Origin: Roseateles violae
GTDB taxonomy: Bacteria > Pseudomonadota > Gammaproteobacteria > Burkholderiales > Burkholderiaceae_C
NCBI RefSeq assembly: GCF_030410485.1
Contig: NZ_JAUHHC010000002.1
Span: 124,001 to 188,000, forward strand
Reading direction: 5' to 3'
Length of the DNA: 64,000 nucleotides
Part shown: one piece after another, positions 43,074 through 49,729 of the stretch
Position numbering within the stretch: position 1 is the stretch's first letter
How the letters are laid out: each line of letters opens with the position of its first letter
Made by a program: the position numbers and the translations under genes
Notes under the pieces: model-generated
What the model saw: the letters and a program-made list of their open reading frames with translations, nothing else
Told to the model about the DNA's origin: nothing
Databases searched by the model: none

Positions 43074-45256
43074 AGATCGGTGATCTTCATTTCATTGGGG
43101 TTGCTGTACATGTCCGCCACGCGGCAGTCGTTGCACATTTTCAATCGCTCCAGCGCCGCGCCCTGGAAGGCCGCGTGGCCGCTCAGCTTGGCAACGATGT
43201 TCTCGACCGCCTTCAGCGTGCCGAAGGGCTTGCCGCACTTGATGCAGCCATAGGGCGGCTGCTCGTGCAGCACCCGCGCGGCCTTGCGCGCGCGGCCCTC
43301 GTCGGCCAGCCACAAGCGCGGCTCCAGCGTGATCGCCTGCTCCGGGCAGGTGCTCTCGCACAAGCCGCATTGCACGCAGTTCTTCTCGAAGAAGCGCAGT
43401 TGCGGGCGCTCCGGGTTGTCGACCAGGGCGCCGGCCGGGCAGGCGCCGACGCAGGACAGGCACAGCGTGCAGCGGTCCGCGTCGACCCGCACATTGCCGA
43501 ACGGCGCGCCGGCGGCCGGCAGCGCGATCGCCTCCGGCAGGGCGGCCGGGCGCTGCTCGCGCAGATGGTCCAGCGCCATCTCCAGCGTGGTGCGCTTGTC
43601 GGCCTGGGCCGCCATCGCGGTCGGCCGGCGCACGCCCTGCGCCGGCGTGCAGCGCAGCGCGGCGTCCAGCGCTTCGGCTTCGCGCGCCTCGATCAGCCGG
43701 AAATGCCCCTCGCCGTAGCCGAGGCCGGCCAGCAAGGCCTGACCCTGCGCCATCTGCTCGGCCAGCGCCCGGCGGTACTCGGGCGCTTCCTCCTCGGTCA
43801 GCAGCACGAGGATCTGCGAGGCGCCCTGGGCAATCGCCATCAGCCACAGGTCCAGCCCGACGCTGGCCGTGTGCCACAGCGGCAGCGGGATTACGCGGGC
43901 CGGCAGGCCCTCGATGGTCGGGTCGAGCCGCGCCGCGCGGCCCAGCGCCTCGACCAGGCGCGTGCCGGCACCCTCGCTGTGCAGCAGCAGGGCGGCATCG
44001 CGGCCGCCGGCGGCGGCATAGGCCGACAGCAAGGTCTGCAGGCGCCGGCCCTGATCGACCGGGCCTGGGTAGGCGAAGCCCATTGCACCGCTGGGACAGA
44101 CGGTGCTGCAGGCACCGCAGCCGACGCACAGATGCGGCTCGACGATCACGCCGCCGCTGTGCCCGCCGGCGACCCGGCCGGGCGCCTTGCCCTTGAGCCC
44201 GGCATCGCTGCGGATGGCGCGGGTCGAGCAGACGTCGATGCAGGCCGTGCAGCCGATCTGCTGGTTGCGGCTGTGCGCGCAAAGCTTGGCGCGGTAGTTG
44301 AAGAACTTCGGCTTGTCGAACTCCCCGACCAGCTCGCGCAGCGCGAGCAGCGCCTGGAACAGGCGGCGCTCGTGCCCGGCGCCTGCCGGCGCGTGGAAAT
44401 AGCCCTGCGGCGGCTGCGGCTGGTCGAAGGCCGGGGTGTCGCGCAGATCCAGCACCAGATCGAAGCGTTCCTCGCTCAGCTGCGGCGCGCGGTCGAAGTC
44501 GATCGCGCCGGCCGCATCGCAGACGCGCACGCAGTCGCGGTGGCTCTTGCAGGCGGCCAGGTCGATCTGGTAATCGAGCCCGATCGCGCCCTCCGGGCAG
44601 GCCTGCAGGCAGGCATTGCAGCGGGTGCACAGGTCCAGGTCGATAGCATTCGTGCTTTCCCAGGCGATGTCGAAGGCGCCCAGCCAGCCGGTGAGCCGCG
44701 TCAGGCGACCGCTGTGCACCGCCTGCTCGCGCCGCTGTGGCAAGGCGCTGCCGGGGCCATCGAGCAGGATGCTGATCTCCAGCTTGTCGGCCAGGCGCTC
44801 GGCCGCCTCGGCCGCGGCCGCCGCCGGGCCGATCACCAGGCAGCGGCCGGCCGAGCGGTAGGCCACCGTGGCGACCGGCTCGGCCGGCGGCAGCTGCGCG
44901 GCGGCGATCAGCGCGGCGATCTTGGGGCTTGCCTGCCGGCCCTCGCGCGACCAGCCGGCCGTCTCACGCAGATTGACGAAACGGATCGGCTGCTCGGCCA
45001 CCGGCCGGGCGCCCTCGGTCTGCTCGTTCAGCTCGACGAAGAGGCGCTGCTCCTGCGTGCAGCCGACCAGCAGCTCCTCGCCGGCTGCCGCGCCGCGCGC
45101 CGCACGCTGGAAGGCGGCCGCCTCGCGCCGGCACAGGCCCGTGTGGACAGTCTCCAGGCCCTCAGCGCTGGCGCCGCGGACCTGGCTCAGCGCCTGCTGC
45201 AGCGCCGTCGAATCCAGCGGCAAGGTCTTGTTGCAGTCGCAGATCAGCGTCTTCAT
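43070..45256 (-). CDS. Multi-cluster 4Fe-4S protein of the formate dehydrogenase operon
   Basis: A 728-residue soluble iron-sulfur protein. Cysteine clusters: [55 protein letters not shown] and [12 protein letters not shown], plus a C-terminal CIKCGKPFG and CNDCR. Residues 380-520 look like a nucleotide- or flavin-free domain. No signal peptide, so it is cytoplasmic. It is present in FDH operons of this type, but no named function is known to me; a role in electron transfer or FDH maturation is inference. Its start lies 95 bases inside the DUF3306 gene. The stop overlaps the TorD start by four bases. Confidence 0.75.
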   Translation of the reverse strand: MKTLICDCNKTLPLDSTALQQALSQVRGASAEGLETVHTGLCRREAAAFQRAARGAAAGEELLVGCTQEQRLFVELNEQTEGARPVAEQPIRFVNLRETAGWSREGRQASPKIAALIAAAQLPPAEPVATVAYRSAGRCLVIGPAAAAAEAAERLADKLEISILLDGPGSALPQRREQAVHSGRLTRLTGWLGAFDIAWESTNAIDLDLCTRCNACLQACPEGAIGLDYQIDLAACKSHRDCVRVCDAAGAIDFDRAPQLSEERFDLVLDLRDTPAFDQPQPPQGYFHAPAGAGHERRLFQALLALRELVGEFDKPKFFNYRAKLCAHSRNQQIGCTACIDVCSTRAIRSDAGLKGKAPGRVAGGHSGGVIVEPHLCVGCGACSTVCPSGAMGFAYPGPVDQGRRLQTLLSAYAAAGGRDAALLLHSEGAGTRLVEALGRAARLDPTIEGLPARVIPLPLWHTASVGLDLWLMAIAQGASQILVLLTEEEAPEYRRALAEQMAQGQALLAGLGYGEGHFRLIEAREAEALDAALRCTPAQGVRRPTAMAAQADKRTTLEMALDHLREQRPAALPEAIALPAAGAPFGNVRVDADRCTLCLSCVGACPAGALVDNPERPQLRFFEKNCVQCGLCESTCPEQAITLEPRLWLADEGRARKAARVLHEQPPYGCIKCGKPFGTLKAVENIVAKLSGHAAFQGAALERLKMCNDCRVADMYSNPNEMKITDL

Positions 45257-45794
45257 GGATAACAGGCTCGAGGCTATGGGGGGCGGTGGAAATGTCGGCC
45301 AGGGGACCGCTGGAGGCCGGCGCTGCCTCGGGCGCCGTGCTGCTTGCGGCCGGCGGCTGCGGCGGCTCGTCGTCGAAGAGACCGAGGAAGCGGCCCTGGA
45401 CCATCTGCTTGAGCATCGCGGCGGGCAGCGGGTCGGGCTTGGAGTAATCGTCGATATAGATGTCCAGCCCGTCCATCACATTGAAATGCGGGTCGCTGAA
45501 CAGCTTCTTCAGGGCGGCATTCTTCACCTCCGGCTGCACGCCGCGGGCGACGAAGCGGGAGAAATCGCTGGCGTCGGCCGGCAGGCGTTCCACCTCGTCC
45601 AGCGTCGGCGGCGGGGGCACGGCCTGCGCGTTCTCAAAGGCCGGGGAGGGCGGCACGACCGACTCTGCCGCCGCGCTCGCCGGCGCTAGCGGCTTGAGTA
45701 GCGGTTCGGGCCGCGGTTCGGGCAGCGGCTCGCCCTGGCGTGCCTGGGCCTTGCGGCGCGACCAGCGCGAGAGGAAGGCGTCGTCGTCGCTCAT
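45162..45794 (-). CDS. DUF3306 domain-containing protein
   Basis: A 210-residue protein of the FDH-associated DUF3306 family. Seen: AFLSRWSRRKAQARQGE, a Pro/Ala-rich middle, then the conserved block DASDFSRFVARGVQPEVKNAAL, KKLFSDPHFNVMDGLDIYID and DYSKPDPLPAAML. The C-terminal 30 residues overlap the start of the polyferredoxin by 95 bases in another frame. Function unknown; it probably assists FDH maturation or cofactor handling. It is 10 bases after DUF3305. Confidence 0.82.
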   Translation of the reverse strand: MSDDDAFLSRWSRRKAQARQGEPLPEPRPEPLLKPLAPASAAAESVVPPSPAFENAQAVPPPPTLDEVERLPADASDFSRFVARGVQPEVKNAALKKLFSDPHFNVMDGLDIYIDDYSKPDPLPAAMLKQMVQGRFLGLFDDEPPQPPAASSTAPEAAPASSGPLADISTAPHSLEPVIHEDADLRLQQDLAAGFDGAAAGAEPGPRRQR

Positions 45795-45804
45795 CGCTTG
45801 AATC

Positions 45805-46305
45805 TCATCGCTGCTCCGGCCGCTGGAACGAGGCCGGGCGCTTGCGCTGCTTGACCTCGGGCCGGTAGTTGGCGTCGGTATAGGCCTGCAGCCAGTCGCG
45901 CACTTCGGCCGGCAAGGGCACATTGTCGACGCGCTCCTGCGCATCGAGCCAGCGCCCCGCCTCGTTGTAGGACAGGGAGACCGCCTCGGGCCAGGCTCGC
46001 GAGGGCTCGGACTCGTCCGTGCGCCACATGACGAACCAGACCGGCGCGCCGCTGGACAGATTGAGGTAATAGCCCTCGCCCTCGTCGGCGTAGAGCGTGA
46101 CGGCGAGGCCGCGATGGAGGAACTGCGCCTGCCTGCCGTCGTCGCGCAGGACGCGCGGCGCTTCCGCATCGGCCGGAGCGCTGCCGAACTGGCCGGCATC
46201 GATCAGCACCTCGGCAATGCGATGGCGCCAGTCTTCCCAGCGGTTGGGCTGATGTTCGCGCTCGAACAGCACCGCCACCGCCAGGCCGGGTCGGGTCTCG
46301 TTCAT
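45805..46305 (-). CDS. DUF3305 domain-containing protein
   Basis: A 166-residue protein of the DUF3305 family, found with DUF3306 next to fdhD and FDH genes. Seen: AVAVLFEREHQPNRWEDWRH, RGLAVTLYADEGEGYYLNLS and PVWFVMWR. Soluble and probably cytoplasmic. No catalytic motif. It overlaps fdhD by four bases. Confidence 0.82.
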   Translation of the reverse strand: MNETRPGLAVAVLFEREHQPNRWEDWRHRIAEVLIDAGQFGSAPADAEAPRVLRDDGRQAQFLHRGLAVTLYADEGEGYYLNLSSGAPVWFVMWRTDESEPSRAWPEAVSLSYNEAGRWLDAQERVDNVPLPAEVRDWLQAYTDANYRPEVKQRKRPASFQRPEQR

Positions 46306-47231
46306 CGGGATCGCGCCAGCTCCGGCGCGCCGCCGACCACCAGTTGCACGGCGGTCGGCGCCGGCGGCGGCAGCGGCTCGGCGTCGAAGCGCTCGAAGCC
46401 GGTGTAGCAGAGGAATCGGCGGTTGGCGGCGCGGCCGAACAAGGTCATGCCCAGCCGGGTGGCCAGCTCATGGCCCATCTGCGTGACGCCGTTGCGCGAG
46501 ACGACGATGGGCACGCCCATCTGGGCCGACTTCATCACCATCTCGCTGGTCAGCCGGCCGGTCGTGTAGAAGACCTTGTCGGCGCCGGCGATGCGCTGCA
46601 GCGCCATCCAGCCGGCGATCGTGTCGATCGCGTTGTGGCGGCCGACGTCCTCGACGAAGAGCAGCATCGTCGCGCCCTCGAATAGCGCGCAGCCATGGAC
46701 CGAGCCGGCGCGGCGGTGCAGGCTGTCCTGCTGGCGCACGACCTCCAGGATCGCCTGCAGCCCGCCCTGGCTGATGCGGGCGCTGCGCGCGTCGGGCAGG
46801 CGCACCGCCTCGATATGGGAGAGCACATCGCCGAACACGGTGCCCTGGCCGCAGCCGGTGGTGACGACGCGCTGGGCGGTGCGCGCCTCGATCTCGGCCA
46901 GGCCGGCGCGCGTCTTCACCGCCGCGGCGCCGACCTCCCAGTCGACCTGGATGGCCTCGATCTGCGCCGGCGACTCGATCAGGCGCTGGTTCAGCAGATA
47001 GCCCAGCACCAGCAGCTCGGGCTGCGCGCCCAGCGTCATCAGGGTGACCAGCTCGCGCTTGTCCACATAGATGGTCAGCGGACGCTCGAGCGGGATCAGG
47101 ATGCGGCGGCGCGCGCCGTACTCGTCGAGGATTTCGATCTCGCGCAGCGGATCGACCCGCGCGCTGGAGAGCCGGGGCAGAGCCGTGCTCACCGTCGGGG
47201 GAGAAAGCTCGGGTTCGGAATGGAACAGCAT
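46302..47231 (-). CDS. fdhD: Sulfur carrier protein FdhD
   Basis: A 309-residue FdhD, which transfers sulfur from IscS to the molybdenum cofactor of formate dehydrogenase. Seen: PLTIYVDKRELVTLMTLGAQPELLVLGYLL, SVHGCALFEGATMLLFVEDVGRHNAID, TTGRLTSEMVMKSAQMG. The active cysteine is C127 in TTGCGQG; the second cysteine of the E. coli CxxC pair is a glycine here. It overlaps DUF3305 by four bases. Confidence 0.93.
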   Translation of the reverse strand: MLFHSEPELSPPTVSTALPRLSSARVDPLREIEILDEYGARRRILIPLERPLTIYVDKRELVTLMTLGAQPELLVLGYLLNQRLIESPAQIEAIQVDWEVGAAAVKTRAGLAEIEARTAQRVVTTGCGQGTVFGDVLSHIEAVRLPDARSARISQGGLQAILEVVRQQDSLHRRAGSVHGCALFEGATMLLFVEDVGRHNAIDTIAGWMALQRIAGADKVFYTTGRLTSEMVMKSAQMGVPIVVSRNGVTQMGHELATRLGMTLFGRAANRRFLCYTGFERFDAEPLPPPAPTAVQLVVGGAPELARSR

Positions 47232-47258
47232 GCCTGGGGGTTCGAGCGCAGCGGCTCG

Positions 47259-47645
47259 CTACTTCTTCTGCGGCGCCGCGGACTGCGGCGCGTTGGTGCT
47301 GGGTGGGGCGGCCGCGGTCTTGGCCGGCGAATGCGCACCCGACTGCTCGAGCGGCGGCTTGGCGTCGGCCGGAGCGTAGACGAAGGCGCCGGGGTCGGCA
47401 CAGGCGGGCGTCTCGACCGGCTTGGGCACATCCTTGCCAGCCTTTTTCGTCGTGTCCCGGTAGGCGGCCGCCACCTTGTCCATGCTCTTGCAGAGCTGGA
47501 AGTCGGCCACCTTGTTGCTCCAGGCGGTCTTGGCCGCGGTCTCGGCGGCCTTGGCCTTGGCCTCGTCGCTGAGTGCGGGCAGCTTGGCCAGCGCGGCGCC
47601 CGAGGCCAGGGCCAAGGCGGACAGGATCAGGATGCTGTGCTTCAT
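47259..47645 (-). CDS. Small exported protein of the FDH operon
   Basis: A 128-residue protein with a signal peptide (residues 1-20, ILILSALALASGAALA). The mature part has a helical region (EAKAKAAETAAKTAWSNKVAD) and two cysteines (C52-ish LCKSMDK; PACADPG), then a low-complexity Pro/Ala/Lys tail. Genes like this occur between FDH gamma and fdhD in related bacteria, from memory. No family name recognised. A periplasmic accessory role is likely. Confidence 0.65.
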   Translation of the reverse strand: MKHSILILSALALASGAALAKLPALSDEAKAKAAETAAKTAWSNKVADFQLCKSMDKVAAAYRDTTKKAGKDVPKPVETPACADPGAFVYAPADAKPPLEQSGAHSPAKTAAAPPSTNAPQSAAPQKK

Positions 47646-47668
47646 TCGTCGTCCCTCGCGTCGGAACA

Positions 47669-48832
47669 TCAGGTTTCGGCGGCCGGCGTGCCGGTCGCGG
47701 TCGACGGCGGCTGGCCGGAGCGCACGGCCGGGATCTTGCCGGCCTTGATGTCGTCGTACCAGAGATCGTGGTGTTCCCGGGCCCAGGCCTCGTCCACCCA
47801 GCCGGTGGTCATCGCACCCAGCGCACCGCGGAAACCTATCGTGCCCAGATAGATGTGGACGAGCAGCAGCACCATCATCAGCAGCGCGGCCACCGCGTGG
47901 ATCATGTGGGCGATCTGCATATCGCCGCGCAAATAGGCCAGGCCCGGTAGCACCTTGTCCAGCACCAGGCCCGAGCCGACGACGAACAGGCCGGCCAGGC
48001 AGATGCCCAGCCAGAACACGATCTTCTCGCCGGCATTGAAGCGGTGCGCCGGCGCCGGGCTGTGGTCGCGGCCGAGCACGCCGCCGCCGCGCTTCAGCCA
48101 GGTGATGTCGCTGGCCCGCGGCACGTTGTCCTTGATGAAGGTCAGGATCACGATGATCAGCGAGACGGCGAACAAGGGGCCGACGAAGTTGTGCAGGTTC
48201 TTCAGCAGATAGCCGAGCCAGCCGAACAGGGTGCCGCCGATGAGGGGCAGCAGGAAGAACTTGCCGAAGGCCATCACGATGCCGGAGACGGCCAGCGCGA
48301 CAAAGGCGCCGGCGTTGACCCAGTGCGCGGCGCGCTCGAAGGGGGTGAAGCGTTCGATCCTGCGGGCCTTGTTGCCGGGCTCGTCGCCCAGCGGCCCCTT
48401 GGTCTTGTGGAAGATGGCCAGTGCCAGCAGCATGATCAGCAGCAGCGAGCCGCCGTAGGGAATGATCCACTGGTTGCGCACCTGGCGCCAGGCCTCGCCG
48501 GCATTGGTCAGGCGCGAGCCCGGATACTGGACGAAGCGCTGGATCAGCGTGCCCTTCTCGGCGCCGGGCAGGCTGGTGTAGCCCTCGTTGACGCCGGAGT
48601 CGCGCACCGCGCGCCAGAAGGGCGCGTTATTGCCCGGCTGGCTCTTGGCACGCTGGGCATTCGTGTCCTCGGGCCGCGGTTCGGGTGCCGCCGTGGCGGC
48701 CGCGGCCGCTGAGGCGGAGGCCGCTGTCGATGGCGTTTCCGGCGGCGCTGGCGGCGGCTGCTGCGCCCAGGCGGCGGCCGAGGTCGCCAGCAGCAGCCCC
48801 AGCATCAGATCGCGCATGCAGCCGTGTCGCAT
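47669..48832 (-). CDS. Formate dehydrogenase gamma subunit (cytochrome b)
   Basis: A 387-residue membrane anchor. Residues 1-24 are a signal peptide, followed by an Ala/Pro-rich periplasmic stretch. Four membrane helices carry the heme-binding histidines (RAAHWVNAGAFVALAVSGIVM, LHNFVGPLFAVSLIIVILTF, IVFWLGICLAGLFVVGSGLVL, AHMIHAVAALLMMVLLLVHIY). It passes electrons from FDH to quinone. The start has an AAGGAGC site. Preceded by a small lipoprotein gene 22 bases away. Confidence 0.9.
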   Translation of the reverse strand: MRHGCMRDLMLGLLLATSAAAWAQQPPPAPPETPSTAASASAAAAATAAPEPRPEDTNAQRAKSQPGNNAPFWRAVRDSGVNEGYTSLPGAEKGTLIQRFVQYPGSRLTNAGEAWRQVRNQWIIPYGGSLLLIMLLALAIFHKTKGPLGDEPGNKARRIERFTPFERAAHWVNAGAFVALAVSGIVMAFGKFFLLPLIGGTLFGWLGYLLKNLHNFVGPLFAVSLIIVILTFIKDNVPRASDITWLKRGGGVLGRDHSPAPAHRFNAGEKIVFWLGICLAGLFVVGSGLVLDKVLPGLAYLRGDMQIAHMIHAVAALLMMVLLLVHIYLGTIGFRGALGAMTTGWVDEAWAREHHDLWYDDIKAGKIPAVRSGQPPSTATGTPAAET

Positions 48833-48854
48833 GGAAGCTCCTTCCAGCCCGCGC

Positions 48855-49082
48855 TCAGTGCGAGCCCGTGCGGTTGTATTCGTTCTGGGCCTGGTTGCGC
48901 GCGCGTATCTGCTGTTCCCAGGCGGCCTGGTCACCCGACTTGAAGCCGGCGGCGGCATAGCCGCTGCTGGTCTCGCCCCAGGGTTTGTCATCGGTCTTGC
49001 GGCCGGAGGCGGCGGTCTGCGGCTTTTCGCCGCAGGCGCTCAGCACAATCAGCGCGGTCAGCAACAGCGTCGCACGCATCAT
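48855..49082 (-). CDS. Small lipoprotein of the FDH operon
   Basis: A 75-residue predicted lipoprotein. Lipobox LSAC at residues 13-17 (ALIVLSACGEKP). The mature part contains GYAAAGFKSGDQAAWEQQIRARNQAQNEYNRTGSH, a short helical tail. Its ATG overlaps the FDH beta stop by four bases. No family recognised; probably a fitting or stability factor for the periplasmic side of the complex. Confidence 0.7.
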   Translation of the reverse strand: MMRATLLLTALIVLSACGEKPQTAASGRKTDDKPWGETSSGYAAAGFKSGDQAAWEQQIRARNQAQNEYNRTGSH

Positions 49083-49717
49083 GGCTTGCTGCCCTCCGGC
49101 TTGGCGGGGGCGGGCGTGGCGCCGCCCTGGCTCGGCTTGCCGTAGGCAGTGCCCCAGCCCCAGACCTCGCTGCCCGAGTTGCGGGTCAGCACGCGGGTGC
49201 GGAAGATATCGGCCACCACATCGCCGTCGCCGCCCAGCAGGGCCTTGGTGCTGCACATCTCGGCACAGGCCGGCAGCTTGCCTTCGGCCAGGCGGTTGCG
49301 GCCGTATTTCTCGAATTCGGCCTGGCTGCCATTGGCCTCCGGGCCGCCGGCGCAGAAGGTGCACTTGTCCATCTTGCCGCGCAGTCCGAAGGTCCCGTTG
49401 CTGGGGAACTGCGGCGCGCCGAAGGGGCAGGCATAGCTGCAGTAGCCGCAGCCGATGCAGACGTCCTTGTCGTGCAGCACCACGCCCTCGTCGGTGCGGT
49501 AGAAGCAGTCGACCGGGCAGACCGCCATGCAGGGCGCGTCCGAGCAGTGCATGCAGGCGACCGAGATGCTTTTCTCGCCCGGCATGCCGTCGTTGAGCGT
49601 GACCACGCGGCGGCGGTTGACGCCCCAGGGCACGTCGTGCTCGGCCTTGCAGGCGGTGACGCAACCGTTGCATTCGATGCAGCGTTCGCTGTCGCAGATG
49701 AACTTCATGCGGGCCAT
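49079..49717 (-). CDS. Formate dehydrogenase beta subunit (FDH3 type, 4Fe-4S)
   Basis: A 212-residue ferredoxin-like subunit with four 4Fe-4S motifs: CIECNGCVTACK, CMHCSDAPCMAVC, CIGCGYCSYACP and CTFCAGG ... CAEMCSTKA. It carries electrons from the FDH alpha catalytic subunit to the cytochrome b gamma subunit. No membrane helix at the C-terminus, unlike E. coli FdnH. It follows FDH alpha by 12 bases. Confidence 0.93.
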   Translation of the reverse strand: MARMKFICDSERCIECNGCVTACKAEHDVPWGVNRRRVVTLNDGMPGEKSISVACMHCSDAPCMAVCPVDCFYRTDEGVVLHDKDVCIGCGYCSYACPFGAPQFPSNGTFGLRGKMDKCTFCAGGPEANGSQAEFEKYGRNRLAEGKLPACAEMCSTKALLGGDGDVVADIFRTRVLTRNSGSEVWGWGTAYGKPSQGGATPAPAKPEGSKP

Positions 49718-49729
49718 ATGGGTCTCCTC

